From: Burkholderiales bacterium 39-55-53
Lineage (GTDB): Bacteria; Pseudomonadota; Gammaproteobacteria; Burkholderiales; Burkholderiaceae_C
NCBI GenBank assembly: GCA_002282445.1
Contig: NCJK01000001.1
Location: forward strand, 806,001 to 870,000
DNA: 64,000 nucleotides
Direction of reading: 5' to 3'
In this document: positions 37,758 through 47,062 of the stretch, piece after piece
Numbering within the stretch: the stretch's first letter is position 1
How the letters are laid out: each line of letters begins with the position of its first letter
Made by a program: the position numbers and the translations under genes
Notes under the pieces: generated by a model
What the model saw: only the letters and a program-made list of their open reading frames with translations
Database searches by the model: none
What the model was told of the DNA's origin: nothing

Positions 37758-38291
37758 TTACCGCTTGAGTTGCGCCACAGTCTGCGTGCTGGCTTTGAAG
37801 CTTTGCGCTTCTTCATGCTGAGTTTTCAAAATATCCAAGCTGCGTTTGAATTGCTTGATCCAATCGAGCACCTGCAGATTGAGTTCAGCCAAACGCTCCT
37901 CCATAGGTTTAGTGCTGGGCACAAGCAATCGGGTCAGGGTTCGATTCAGGGCCATGGTTTGACGGATGAGTTCCTCGTCTCCACTCAGCACCACCTCGTT
38001 GGACGCGTTTTGCACCAGAGAAAAAAACTCCCCTAAAGCTTTGTCGCGGGAAGAGGCAAACACTAGGTTGTTGACCAACGCATCGGTAGACCTCATGTAA
38101 CTTAAACCAGCTTCTTTGAGGGCTTGGAACTCAGCGGCGCGTTCGGCAGCAAGTTGTTTGGCAAGCTCAAACTGCGCTTGGCGAGCGGCGGCGCGTTCGT
38201 GCTGGTAACCCGCGACCAAACTGCCGGCCAACGTGCCCATCACTCCGATGACGGCTGCCAGCAAGGGAACCAGCCAGTCTTTGCGATCCAT
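37758..38291 (-). CDS. membrane-anchored coiled-coil protein, unknown
   Basis: A 177-residue protein with one N-terminal TM (WLVPLLAAVIGVMGTLAGSLVAGY) followed by a long helical, probably coiled-coil region rich in Ala/Glu/Gln/Leu (HERAAARQAQFELAKQLAAERAAEF and onward). The ATG at 38291 is preceded by GGAG at good spacing; the longer frame is discounted. No catalytic motif. It is flanked by unrelated genes on both sides. The topology suggests a membrane-tethered helper or scaffold, but I do not recognise the family. Confidence 0.7.
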   Translation of the reverse strand: MDRKDWLVPLLAAVIGVMGTLAGSLVAGYQHERAAARQAQFELAKQLAAERAAEFQALKEAGLSYMRSTDALVNNLVFASSRDKALGEFFSLVQNASNEVVLSGDEELIRQTMALNRTLTRLLVPSTKPMEERLAELNLQVLDWIKQFKRSLDILKTQHEEAQSFKASTQTVAQLKR

Positions 38292-38374
38292 AAAAACTCC
38301 TGCGCCGTGCAGCTTTGTTGCGATGTGCAACTATAGCCAGAACGATTTACAAATGAATACCAATCACTCACAAA

Positions 38375-39190
38375 TTAAGCGGTGATGATCCATCCTTCAA
38401 GTGGGTCGCACTCGGGCAGACCATAGTGCGCGTCACCCGCTTCGTGCTGGCTTTGCGCCCACGCGGCTTGCACCATGCAAAGCACGGCGTCTAGGCTGTC
38501 GCCCGAGGCGTCGTCCACCAAAGTGTCGTGCTGGGCATGGGTGAGTTTGAGGCGCAGGCCCAAACGAGTTTGGCCCACCTCCAGCGCTTGCAGCATTTGC
38601 TTGCGGGCTATCAAACGCTCGGGCGTTTGCTTGGTTTTGTCGTCGCTTTTGTAGCTGGTGTTGCCAATCAGCTCACGCGCCAACAGGCCGGGGTAGGCCT
38701 CTAGCGCGATGCGTGATGGATCTGCGGTATGCAAGCGAGGCAGCGTGATGCCCGCCTCAATCAGCAGCGGTACACCCGCGTGCAGCATGTAGGCCACGGG
38801 CGGGTTGACCCACTTCATGGATGGGCTGGAGCCTGCGGGTGTGTCGGTGGCGCGATGGGCAAACTTGCCGCCTACGGGGCGCGCATCGCAAAAGGCTTTG
38901 AAGGTGTCGCGTATCTCGGCGCGGCTGAGTGCGGTGTAGTGCTGCATGCACTTCAGCCAATCGTTGGGCCAGTGCAAGTTTTCGACCAGCTCACGCGGCA
39001 AGCCAAAAGGCAAATCGAAACCGCCCACCCACGCTTGGGGTTGCTTCAACCAAACGGCAAACGAGCCAAGGGTGTCAAAGCGCAGCAGGCTTTGTAGCTG
39101 CACGCGGCCAGACTTGGCGTGGCCAACAGCCACAACGATGGGTTTGCGCTTGGTGGGGCTGCTGCTGAAGTCGCAGCCGATGAGCATCAT
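38375..39190 (-). CDS. DUF429 family protein
   Basis: A 271-residue protein of the DUF429 family, with an RNase H-like fold beginning MMLIGCDFSSSPTKRKPIVVAVG and GGFDLPFGLPRELV. Conserved acidic residues occur in GCDFS, GGFDLPFG and near the end (SGDSLDAVLCMVQAAWA), where a metal site would be expected. Function unknown; possibly a nuclease. It is downstream of the BLUF gene with only a REP-like palindrome between them. Confidence 0.82.
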   Translation of the reverse strand: MMLIGCDFSSSPTKRKPIVVAVGHAKSGRVQLQSLLRFDTLGSFAVWLKQPQAWVGGFDLPFGLPRELVENLHWPNDWLKCMQHYTALSRAEIRDTFKAFCDARPVGGKFAHRATDTPAGSSPSMKWVNPPVAYMLHAGVPLLIEAGITLPRLHTADPSRIALEAYPGLLARELIGNTSYKSDDKTKQTPERLIARKQMLQALEVGQTRLGLRLKLTHAQHDTLVDDASGDSLDAVLCMVQAAWAQSQHEAGDAHYGLPECDPLEGWIITA

Positions 39191-39196
39191 GCCGAA

Positions 39197-39220
39197 TTAA
39201 TTGGGCTCTGACCCCAATTA
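39197..39220 (-). repeat. REP-like palindrome carrying the BLUF gene stop codon
   Basis: On the minus strand TAATTGGGG, TCAGAG, CCCAATTAA: a near-perfect palindrome whose first TAA is the stop codon of the BLUF gene. It matches the element at the end of metG in sequence and in its position relative to the stop. Confidence 0.7.
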
Positions 39221-39643
39221 GGCGCGACCGACGATGGACGCAGTGGCCATCAACTCTTCCAGCAAGGCGAACGACACACTGCCGGACACGCCGTACGGGT
39301 CGAGCTCGGGTGTTTCAGAGTACTTCAACACGATGGATGGGTTGAGTTTGTCGAGGCGCACATGGCCCATGGTCCAGCCACCAAAGCGACGCTCGCTGAT
39401 TTCTTGGTAGTCCAAGATGACCACGTCTTTGTGGCGCGGGTCTTTGACAATGTGGGTGTACAGCGCGTTCACTTGGTTGCGGCCGCCTTCAATGGCTTGC
39501 AAGTAAATGCCACCGCCGAAACACAGCACGCCGGTGATGCCGTTGCTGATGTTGTGCTCGCGAGAGCTGTTGAGGATGGACTCTGTCTCTTCTGGGGTTT
39601 CGGGTTTGACCGAACGGCTGACGTATAGCAAACGAACCAACAT
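39218..39643 (-). CDS. BLUF-domain blue-light photoreceptor
   Basis: A 141-residue stand-alone BLUF protein that binds FAD. The residues needed for the photocycle are in place: Y7 (RLLYVSRS), N31 (REHNISNGITG) and Q49 (GIYLQAIEG). The later GWTM motif corresponds to the conserved Trp of AppA/BlrB. A short C-terminal helical cap follows. There is no output domain, so it must act through a partner. It starts 11 bp after folE and is probably co-transcribed with it. Confidence 0.93.
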   Translation of the reverse strand: MLVRLLYVSRSVKPETPEETESILNSSREHNISNGITGVLCFGGGIYLQAIEGGRNQVNALYTHIVKDPRHKDVVILDYQEISERRFGGWTMGHVRLDKLNPSIVLKYSETPELDPYGVSGSVSFALLEELMATASIVGRA

Positions 39644-39654
39644 GGCATTTATCC

Positions 39655-40350
39655 TTATTTGGGAATCAGAGACAAGAACTCACGACGCAAGTTGGGGTCT
39701 TTCAAGAAAGCACCGCGCATGACCGAGTTGATCATCTTGCTGTCCATGTCTTTCACACCGCGCCATGACATGCAGAAATGGCTGGCTTCCATCACGATGG
39801 CCAAGCCATCGGGTTGTGTTTTTTCTTGAATGAGGTCGGCCAGTTGGACCACGGCCTCTTCTTGAATTTGGGGGCGACCCATGACCCACTCGGCCAAGCG
39901 TGCGTACTTGGACAGGCCAATGACATTGGTGCGTTCGTTGGGCAACACGCCAATCCAAATCTTGCCAATGACGGGGCAAAAGTGATGGCTACACGCGCTG
40001 CGCACGGTGATGGGGCCGACGATCATCAGCTCATTCAAATGCTCGGCGTTGGGGAATTCGGTGATGGCCGGTGCTTTGACGTAGCGGCCTTTGAAGACTT
40101 CTTGCAAATACATCTTGGCCACGCGACGTGCGGTTTCGCCGGTGTTGTGGTCGTGCTCGGTGTCAATCACCAAGCTATCAAGCACGCCTTGCATCTTGAC
40201 TTCGACTTCGTCGAGCAAGGCTTCCAATTCGCCAGGTTGGATGAACTCAGCAATGTTGTCATTGCTGTGGAAGCGTTTGCGTGCGGCGGCAATACGCTCG
40301 CGGATCTTGACAGAAACGGGCGTGCCTTCGAAGTTGTCTTTTGCAGTCAT
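39655..40350 (-). CDS. folE: GTP cyclohydrolase I (FolE type)
   Basis: A 231-residue enzyme converting GTP to dihydroneopterin triphosphate, the first step to folate and pterins. The zinc-binding histidine/cysteine motif SACSHHFCPVIGKIWIGV is intact, along with GLSKYARLAEWVMGRPQIQE and the catalytic core toward the C-terminus (VVMEASHFCMSWRGV, carrying the last Zn ligand). The length and form match the homodecameric FolE family. The BLUF gene follows directly. It is upstream of nothing else in the same operon. Confidence 0.96.
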   Translation of the reverse strand: MTAKDNFEGTPVSVKIRERIAAARKRFHSNDNIAEFIQPGELEALLDEVEVKMQGVLDSLVIDTEHDHNTGETARRVAKMYLQEVFKGRYVKAPAITEFPNAEHLNELMIVGPITVRSACSHHFCPVIGKIWIGVLPNERTNVIGLSKYARLAEWVMGRPQIQEEAVVQLADLIQEKTQPDGLAIVMEASHFCMSWRGVKDMDSKMINSVMRGAFLKDPNLRREFLSLIPK

Positions 40351-40396
40351 GGGGATGATGGTATCAGCGAAGGAAAGCCCCTACAGCGCTCGGTCT

Positions 40397-41578
40397 TCAG
40401 TAGCGTTTACCCGTTAAAAATACGCCAAAGCGCAGCACCAGTGAAGCGCCCCAATCCACCAGCTGCTGCCACCACGGGCGATGGGCAAAGCCAAGCGGGT
40501 CCACCCGCGTCGCGCCGGTGTAGATGGCCTCGCTCAGGCTGGCTTGCAGGTCTTGGGCAAAGGTGGTGTCGCGCACCACCACATTGGCTTCACGCGCCAG
40601 CAGCAGGCTGAACGGATCGAGGTTGGATGAGCCCACCGTGGCCCAATGCCCATCGACCACAGCCACTTTGGCATGCAGCACGCTGGCGTGGTACTCGTAA
40701 ATTTCCACACCTGCCGCCAACAGCTTGCCGTAAAGCTGGCGTGAAGCGCGGTAGGGCACGAAGTATTCGTACTTGCCTTGCAGCAACAAACGCACGCGCA
40801 CACCACGGCGCGCAGCCATGGTCAACGCACGGCGCAAGCGCAGACCTGGAAAGAAATACGCGCTGGCCACCACCACGTCACTATGCGCTGCTCCAATGGC
40901 TTTGCGATACGCACGCTCAATTTGTGTGCGGTGACGCACGTTGTCGCGCAGCACCAGTTGCACCGTGCCACGGGTGGGGAGTGTGAGGTCTTGCTCGGCC
41001 GCGCGCAAGGCGTCTAGCGCACCGGCAATGTCTTGGCTGCGTAGCTCGCGCACGGCTTCGATGCGCGACCACAGCTGCATCATGGCGTCGTGCACTTTGT
41101 CTACCAAGGGGCCACGCAGGCTCACGGCATAGTCCAAGCGCGGCAGCTGCAAGCCGCCCGGCACATTGGGGTCAATGAAGTCATCCAAGATGTTGATGCC
41201 GCCGCAAAAGGCCACTTGGTTGTCGATGACGCACAGCTTGCGGTGCAAGCGCCGCCAACGGCTGGGCAACCAAAAACCAACACCCGCCAAGGGCGAATAC
41301 ACGCGGCACTGCACGCCCGCCTCGGCAAAGCGCTGCGCCCACTCAGGCGGCAAAGCCCCCGTGCCCACACCATCGACCACCACACACACGCGCACAGCGC
41401 GCTGGGCGGCACGCACCAACGCGTGGCCCACATCAGCGCCAGAGCCTGCAAAGTCAAAGATGTAGGTTTCTAGCAGCACCTCGTGCTGGGCACGATCTAC
41501 CGCCTCGATCATGGCGGCAAACAAAGCCACGCCGCTGCGCAACAAACGCGTGTCGTGTGCGGCGAGCTGGGCGTTCAT
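40397..41578 (-). CDS. clsB: cardiolipin synthase B-like phospholipase D family protein
   Basis: A 393-residue PLD-superfamily protein with two HKD motifs: LHRKLCVIDNQVAFCGGINI and LHAKVAVVDGHWATVGSSNLD. Family members transfer a phosphatidyl group to make cardiolipin. There is no strong N-terminal TM pair, as in ClsB (YbhO) rather than ClsA. The start at 41578 overlaps the stop of the endonuclease-like gene (ATGA). The clsB-ybhP order reproduces the arrangement in E. coli, which supports the call. Confidence 0.9.
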   Translation of the reverse strand: MNAQLAAHDTRLLRSGVALFAAMIEAVDRAQHEVLLETYIFDFAGSGADVGHALVRAAQRAVRVCVVVDGVGTGALPPEWAQRFAEAGVQCRVYSPLAGVGFWLPSRWRRLHRKLCVIDNQVAFCGGINILDDFIDPNVPGGLQLPRLDYAVSLRGPLVDKVHDAMMQLWSRIEAVRELRSQDIAGALDALRAAEQDLTLPTRGTVQLVLRDNVRHRTQIERAYRKAIGAAHSDVVVASAYFFPGLRLRRALTMAARRGVRVRLLLQGKYEYFVPYRASRQLYGKLLAAGVEIYEYHASVLHAKVAVVDGHWATVGSSNLDPFSLLLAREANVVVRDTTFAQDLQASLSEAIYTGATRVDPLGFAHRPWWQQLVDWGASLVLRFGVFLTGKRY

Positions 41579-42312
41579 GGCGCGTCCCACGCAAACTCCA
41601 CCAGCAAAGGCAAGTGGTCAGACATGCGGCCCCAAATCGGGCCACGCGGCACATGGGTGGCCACACGGTGCACGCCACGCGCATACACATGGTCAAGCTG
41701 CACCAGCGGCAAACGCGATGGGTAGGTGGGGTGTGGGCGGCCCTCATCGGTGTGCAAGCCCACAGTGGCCATCATCTTGGCCACGGCGTTGCCCCAATCG
41801 TTGAAGTCACCCGCCACCAGCAGTGGGGCATCGGCGGGCACTTCGCGTTCGATGAAATCGTGCAGCTGTTGTGTTTGGCGAATGCGGCTGCCTGGCAACA
41901 ATCCTAAGTGAATGACGATGACGTGCACTTCGCGCTCTTGAATGTGCAAGGTGACATGCAACAAACCACGCTGTTCAAGGCGGTGATCCGACATATCTTC
42001 ATGACGATGCTGCAACACGGGCCAGCGGCTGAGCAAAGCATTGCCGTGCTCGCCATGCTTGGTGATGGCGTTGGTGCAATACACGGGCGTGTAGCCCTCG
42101 GGCGCTAAAAAGTCGGCTTGGGCCTGCTCGGGCCAATGCTTGAAGCGGCGGGCTTGTTGGCGGTTAAACGCACGCACTTCTTGCAGACAAACGATGTCTG
42201 CATCAAACTGCTCCACGGCGTGGCCGAGGTTGTGAATTTCAAGACGACGCGCGGGGCCAAGACCCTGCACGCCTTTGTGGATGTTGTAAGTGGCGACTTT
42301 GAATGTTTTCAT
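41575..42312 (-). CDS. endonuclease/exonuclease/phosphatase family protein (YbhP-like)
   Basis: A 245-residue EEP-fold protein from the ATG at 42312 (MKTFKVATYNIHKGVQG). Motifs are ATYNIHKG, the acidic VCLQEVR, HLGLLPGSRIRQ, GDFNDWG and SDHLPLLVEF, which together form the metal-dependent phosphodiesterase site. It overlaps and precedes the clsB-like gene as ybhP does, so it probably acts on a phospholipid or other phosphate ester rather than on DNA. The exact substrate is unknown. Confidence 0.9.
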   Translation of the reverse strand: MKTFKVATYNIHKGVQGLGPARRLEIHNLGHAVEQFDADIVCLQEVRAFNRQQARRFKHWPEQAQADFLAPEGYTPVYCTNAITKHGEHGNALLSRWPVLQHRHEDMSDHRLEQRGLLHVTLHIQEREVHVIVIHLGLLPGSRIRQTQQLHDFIEREVPADAPLLVAGDFNDWGNAVAKMMATVGLHTDEGRPHPTYPSRLPLVQLDHVYARGVHRVATHVPRGPIWGRMSDHLPLLVEFAWDAP

Positions 42313-42375
42313 GTTCACGCATAAGTGTGCCTCAAGCCAGAACGCTTCTATCAAGCCGCCCTCTATGATGCCGCC

Positions 42376-43500
42376 ATGCTCACCCCACTAGACACCTTAC
42401 CCACATGGCGCGCCGAAAGCGGCGCTGCCGCCCCCCGCCGTGTGGTGGCCGCTGACGACACGATGTCAGCTGACACGGCCTATCGACTGGCCTGCGAGGG
42501 CACGGGCCTGTTGTGGCAAGGTGACTTTCACAACGCGCGCCAACTGCTACAAGCCTTGGCCCGTCGCACCGAGCGCAAACCAAAGAAAAGCAAAAAGCCA
42601 GAAGCGGACGTCACACCTGTGCAGGCCTTCAATGCACACCGCCTTGCTTTGGGCCAACGCGCCCGCATCTTGGCCATGGTGATCGTGCCCTTAGAGGGCG
42701 ACTACACCATCCCCTTGCGCCGTGCGCCCGACCTCAAACAAGCCTGCACAGACGCATGGGGACCAGCAACAGGCGAAGCCTGCATGGTGTCGTTGCGCGA
42801 ACTTCTAGGCGTGGTGGGTGCACACGAGTGGCGCAAAAAAGGCGTAGAGATTACTGCCTTGGGCGATGCACCCAATAACCGCATCTACCCACACTACGGC
42901 GTGTTTTCGCCGGTGCGTGGCGAGTATGTGGACCTGGTGGCAAGCACACCGATCAAAGACAAATCGCTCGCGTTTGACATTGGCGTGGGCACAGGCGTGT
43001 TGTCAGCGGTGCTGGCCAAACGCGGCGTGCAACGCATCGTCGCGACCGACCAAGACCCACGCGCCCTTGCCTGCGCGCGTGAGAACCTGCAACGCTTGCA
43101 GCGCATCGACAAAGTGGCATTGGTGCAAACCGATTTATTCCCAGAAGGCCAAGCGCCGCTGATTGTGTGCAACCCACCGTGGGTCCCTGCGCGTCCCAGT
43201 TCGCCCATTGAGCACGCGGTGTACGACGAAGGCAGCCGCATGCTGCGCGGCTTCTTGAGTGGGTTGCGTGAGCACCTTGCGCCCAATGGCGAAGGTTGGC
43301 TGATCTTGTCGGACTTGGCCGAACACTTGGGACTACGCACACGCGACGAGCTGATTTGCTGGATCAGCGAAGCGGGGTTGAAGCTGGTGGACCGCCACGA
43401 CATCAAACCCCGTCACGGCAAAGCCACCGACGAGACCGACCCGCTGCACGCAGCACGCGCCAAAGAAGTTACTTCTTTGTGGCGCCTAGCAGCTGCTTGA
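42376..43500 (+). CDS. class I SAM-dependent methyltransferase
   Basis: A 374-residue protein. The N-terminal half (1-190) is of unknown fold; the C-terminal half is a Rossmann methyltransferase with SAM motif I (LAFDIGVGTGVLSAVLAKRG), motif II (IVATDQDPRALACA), and the catalytic motif VCNPPWVP, an NPPW form typical of N-methylation of Asn, Gln or nucleic-acid amines. It resembles PrmB/RsmC-like enzymes, so the target may be a ribosomal protein, RNA or release factor. The last 32 bp overlap the convergent hydrolase gene. Confidence 0.85.
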   Translation: MLTPLDTLPTWRAESGAAAPRRVVAADDTMSADTAYRLACEGTGLLWQGDFHNARQLLQALARRTERKPKKSKKPEADVTPVQAFNAHRLALGQRARILAMVIVPLEGDYTIPLRRAPDLKQACTDAWGPATGEACMVSLRELLGVVGAHEWRKKGVEITALGDAPNNRIYPHYGVFSPVRGEYVDLVASTPIKDKSLAFDIGVGTGVLSAVLAKRGVQRIVATDQDPRALACARENLQRLQRIDKVALVQTDLFPEGQAPLIVCNPPWVPARPSSPIEHAVYDEGSRMLRGFLSGLREHLAPNGEGWLILSDLAEHLGLRTRDELICWISEAGLKLVDRHDIKPRHGKATDETDPLHAARAKEVTSLWRLAAA

Positions 43501-44512
43501 GCAAACCCAGCAATCCCACGCGTGGTGCAGTGCCCTGCGGAGCTTTCGCTGCGGCTCGCTGAACAGGCTCTGGTTCTGTCACAGGTTCAGGCGTAGCTTT
43601 GGGCTGAGGTGCTGCAGCTGGTGTATCAAACGGCATCGGCATTTGTAGCGTTTGCTGCACAGGGGCTTCACGCACAGGTTCTGATTTGATAGGTGCGACG
43701 GGTACGACCACAGGCAAATGAAGCGCTTGCAACACAAGCTGGTTGACCATCGCATTGAGCGGCACGGGGTGCGCCGCACCTGCCACTTCGAGCACCTGCG
43801 CTTTGGGAAATTCGCGTTGCAGCTCTTTGACTTGCTGGGCCGGACACACACCCGATTCGCTGCCGTGCATCAAACGCACGGGGCCTTTGAAGCCACTTAG
43901 CAAGTGGCCAAACTTCATGCCCTTCCAGTCTTTGCGATAAGGCAAATCGAAGTGCGAAGGTGATTGCACTGCCAGCACAGCGCCAATGCTCACATTGAAC
44001 TTGGCCGCCATTTCTTCAGGCGTGGGCAAGCGACCTTCTTTTTTCATGCCGTCGTACAAACCGTAGATCGACATCCACGGCAAGTCCAAACCAATGTCGT
44101 TGAAGAACAAACCGCTCACTTGGTTTTGCGCATCGTGTGCCAAGTACATGGCCAAAATGCCACCCATGCTGGTGCCCAACACCTCAATGTGCGGCACAGG
44201 TTTGCCATCGGGCATCAACTCTGCGCGAATGAAATGCACGATGTCTTCTAGGTACACCTGCATGGTGTAACCCTTGTCACCGGGCAAGGGGCTGGAGTCG
44301 CCTCGGCCACACAAGTCCACACTGATCACACGCAAGCCTTGCAGGCCCTCGGCGGCTTGCAGCAAGGGGTCAAACGTGGCGCGTGTTTCAAGCAAGCCGG
44401 GTAAGCACAGCAGCACATACGGGCTGTTGGCATCGCCCACCGCGCTATAGGCCAAATGTCGGCTATCTTTGGATAGAGGAAACTGAAGAGCAGGAAATTT
44501 GGAGACGGTCAT
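43469..44512 (-). CDS. alpha/beta hydrolase with Pro-rich tail
   Basis: A 347-residue protein. The alpha/beta hydrolase fold spans 1-265, with the nucleophile Ser in EVLGTSMGGILAMYLA, the acid Asp near SVDLCGRGDSS or later, and the His in EVAGAAHPVPL. A Pro/Ala/Glu-rich linker of about 60 residues follows. It ends in a short amphipathic helix (RVGLLGLLKQLLGATKK). The tail is unusual and may mediate binding. The ATG at 44512 is chosen over one four codons upstream. Substrate unknown. Confidence 0.85.
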   Translation of the reverse strand: MTVSKFPALQFPLSKDSRHLAYSAVGDANSPYVLLCLPGLLETRATFDPLLQAAEGLQGLRVISVDLCGRGDSSPLPGDKGYTMQVYLEDIVHFIRAELMPDGKPVPHIEVLGTSMGGILAMYLAHDAQNQVSGLFFNDIGLDLPWMSIYGLYDGMKKEGRLPTPEEMAAKFNVSIGAVLAVQSPSHFDLPYRKDWKGMKFGHLLSGFKGPVRLMHGSESGVCPAQQVKELQREFPKAQVLEVAGAAHPVPLNAMVNQLVLQALHLPVVVPVAPIKSEPVREAPVQQTLQMPMPFDTPAAAPQPKATPEPVTEPEPVQRAAAKAPQGTAPRVGLLGLLKQLLGATKK

Positions 44513-44574
44513 AACTGCAATCATCCTAGTCGATACACAGAGAAACGCGTGCTTGTTTTGCGTACGATAAGCCT

Positions 44575-45165
44575 ATGTCTAGTGCATCTCATTTTCAGCT
44601 CGCAGCTCAAAAAGTCTCGTGTGGACCACTTCAACACCTGACTTTCGCTTGGCCCCCTGGCGTGAGCTGGGTGTGTGGCGATGAAGGCACAGGCAAAACC
44701 ACGCTGTTGCGCTTGCTAGCGGGCGATGTGCAGCCCAGCACAGGCCAAGTGGTCATGCCAGAAGGTGGCGTGTTTTGGGTGGACCTGCAAGATGCCTCGC
44801 ATGATGCCACCACCGTGCAAGCCATTTGGAACGCTTTGCGTGTGCACTACCCACGTTGGAACCAAGACCTGCTGCAAGACTTGGCGGAAGAACTCGACAT
44901 GACCCAACACCTCGGCAAGCGCCTCTACATGCTGTCAGCCGGCAGCCGCCGCAAGGTCATGGTGGTAGCGGCCTTGGCATCGGGCGCAACCGTGACCTTG
45001 CTAGACCAACCGTTTGCCGCGCTCGACTTGGCATCGGTTCGCGTCATCCATGAGTTCTTGCAAGAAGCGGCAGAGCATCCCAGTCGCGCATGGATCGTGG
45101 CTGATTACGAAGCCCCGACCCATTTGTCATTGGCGAGCGTGCTCAACTTAGACGAACCGCAATGA
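44575..45165 (+). CDS. solo ABC ATPase with Gln in place of catalytic Glu
   Basis: A 196-residue single ABC nucleotide-binding domain. Walker A is GDEGTGKTT, the signature is LSAGSRRKVMVV, and Walker B reads VTLLDQPFAALD. The codon after the Walker B Asp is CAA (Gln), where nearly all ABC ATPases have Glu; the D-loop ALD is kept. No permease gene is near. It is divergent from the hydrolase gene and terminated by a bidirectional hairpin before aspS. Possible roles include a non-transport ABC protein or a slow-turnover switch. Confidence 0.82.
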   Translation: MSSASHFQLAAQKVSCGPLQHLTFAWPPGVSWVCGDEGTGKTTLLRLLAGDVQPSTGQVVMPEGGVFWVDLQDASHDATTVQAIWNALRVHYPRWNQDLLQDLAEELDMTQHLGKRLYMLSAGSRRKVMVVAALASGATVTLLDQPFAALDLASVRVIHEFLQEAAEHPSRAWIVADYEAPTHLSLASVLNLDEPQ

Positions 45166-45177
45166 ATCGCACACATG

Positions 45178-45204
45178 AAAAAAGGCTCCCGAGGGAGCCT
45201 TTTT
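45178..45204. terminator. bidirectional intrinsic terminator
   Basis: GGCTCCC-GA-GGGAGCC flanked by A-run on the left and T-run on the right. It ends both the ABC ATPase transcript (plus) and the aspS transcript (minus). Confidence 0.9.
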
Positions 45205-45248
45205 CGTTTGCACCGAAGTGCAGCTGAGCCAATGCCATTGAGGCAATG

Positions 45249-47060
45249 TTAGGCCTTGGCTGCATCCAAATTGCGCAAGCGAATGTGCAATTCGCGCAAT
45301 TGCTTCTCGTCAACAGGGCTGGGGGCTTGGGTGAGCAAACACTGAGCGCGTTGGGTCTTGGGGAAAGCAATCACGTCGCGAATAGATTCAGCACCGGTCA
45401 TCAATGTGACGATGCGGTCCAAACCGAAGGCCAAGCCGCCGTGTGGAGGCGCGCCGTATTGCAAGGCGTCGAGCAAGAAGCCGAACTTGAGTTGGGCTTC
45501 TTCGGGCGTGATCTTCAAAGCGTCAAACACTTTTTGTTGCACGTCGGCGCGGTGGATACGCACAGAGCCGCCACCCATTTCCCAACCGTTCAACACCATG
45601 TCGTAGCCCTTGGAGATGCACTTCTCGGGCGCGGTGACCATCCAGTCTTCGTGGCCGTCTTTGGGCGCGGTGAAGGGGTGGTGTACGGCGGTGTAGCGTT
45701 GGCTTTCGTCGTCGAACTCGAACATCGGGAAGTCGACCACCCACATTGGGGCCCAACGGTCTTCGAACAAACCATTCTTCTTGCCGAACTCGCTATGGCC
45801 AATCTTGATACGCAACGCGCCGATGGCGTCGTTCACGATCTTGGCTTTGTCTGCGCCGAAGAAAATCAAGTCGCCGTTTTGTGCGCCTGAACGCTCCAAC
45901 ACTGCGTTCAATGCTGCGTCGTGGATGTTCTTGACGATGGGGGACTGCAAACCGTCACGGCCCTTAGACAGGTCATTGACGCGGATGTAGGCCAAGCCCT
46001 TCGCACCGTAGATCTTGACGAACTCGGTGTACGCGTCGATCTCGCCACGGCTGATGCCGCCGCCTTCCACAGAACCATTGGGCACGCGCAGGGCCACCAC
46101 GCGGCCGCCCTTCATGTTGGCAGCACCTGAGAACACTTTGAAGTCCACATCGCCCATGACATCGGTCACTTCAGTGAACTGCAATTTCACGCGCAGGTCT
46201 GGCTTGTCTGAGCCATAAATGTGCATGGCGTCTTGGTAAGTCATGACGGGGAACTCGCCGAGGTCCACGCCGATGGTGTTGGTGAACACGCGCTTGATCA
46301 TGCCTTGGAACATGTCGCGGATTTCTTCCTCGCTCAAGAACGAGGTTTCAATATCAATCTGGGTGAATTCAGGTTGACGGTCAGCGCGCAAGTCTTCGTC
46401 GCGGAAGCACTTGGTGATTTGGTAGTAACGGTCGTAGCCCGCCACCATCAACAACTGCTTAAACAACTGGGGCGACTGTGGCAACGCAAAGAAGTGACCA
46501 TCGTGCACACGGCTTGGCACGAGGTAATCGCGCGCGCCTTCGGGCGTGCTCTTGGTGAGCATCGGTGTTTCGATGTCCACGAAACCGTTTTCGTCCAAGT
46601 ACTTGCGCACTTCCATCGACACTTTGTAGCGAAGCATCAGGTTGTTTTGCATGTACGGGCGACGCAGGTCGAGCACGCGGTGTGTGAGGCGTGTGGTCTC
46701 AGACAAGTTGTCGTCATCAATTTGGAATGGAGGCGTGACCGACTCGTTCAACACGATCAACTCGTGGCACAACACTTCAATCTTGCCGCTCTTCAAACCT
46801 TCGTTGGTCGTGCCGTCAGGACGTGGGCGCACCAAGCCTTTGATCTGAACGCAAAACTCATTGCGCACGTTCTCAGCCACTTTGAACATGTCAGGGCGAT
46901 CTGGGTCGCACACGACTTGCACGTAGCCTTCGCGGTCACGCAAGTCAATAAAGATCACGCCGCCGTGGTCACGACGACGGTTGACCCAACCGCACAGGCT
47001 CACGGTTTGGCCATTGAGGGCTTCGGTCACGAGACCGCAGTAGTGGGAGCGCATTGCCAT
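45249..47060 (-). CDS. aspS: aspartyl-tRNA synthetase
   Basis: A 603-residue class II synthetase of the bacterial type. The N-terminal OB anticodon-binding domain is visible ([23 protein letters not shown]). The catalytic domain has [25 protein letters not shown], the motif 2 region [25 protein letters not shown], the GAD insertion domain and motif 3 [14 protein letters not shown]. The bacterial enzyme may be non-discriminating if AsnRS is absent; this cannot be judged here. It is followed downstream on the same strand by nothing and preceded by DUF502 3 bp away. Confidence 0.98.
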   Translation of the reverse strand: MAMRSHYCGLVTEALNGQTVSLCGWVNRRRDHGGVIFIDLRDREGYVQVVCDPDRPDMFKVAENVRNEFCVQIKGLVRPRPDGTTNEGLKSGKIEVLCHELIVLNESVTPPFQIDDDNLSETTRLTHRVLDLRRPYMQNNLMLRYKVSMEVRKYLDENGFVDIETPMLTKSTPEGARDYLVPSRVHDGHFFALPQSPQLFKQLLMVAGYDRYYQITKCFRDEDLRADRQPEFTQIDIETSFLSEEEIRDMFQGMIKRVFTNTIGVDLGEFPVMTYQDAMHIYGSDKPDLRVKLQFTEVTDVMGDVDFKVFSGAANMKGGRVVALRVPNGSVEGGGISRGEIDAYTEFVKIYGAKGLAYIRVNDLSKGRDGLQSPIVKNIHDAALNAVLERSGAQNGDLIFFGADKAKIVNDAIGALRIKIGHSEFGKKNGLFEDRWAPMWVVDFPMFEFDDESQRYTAVHHPFTAPKDGHEDWMVTAPEKCISKGYDMVLNGWEMGGGSVRIHRADVQQKVFDALKITPEEAQLKFGFLLDALQYGAPPHGGLAFGLDRIVTLMTGAESIRDVIAFPKTQRAQCLLTQAPSPVDEKQLRELHIRLRNLDAAKA

Positions 47061-47062
47061 TT

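Noticed and set aside
44575-45165. ATPase component of a defence or export system
   Set aside because: No partner genes of such a system nearby; neighbours are housekeeping genes.
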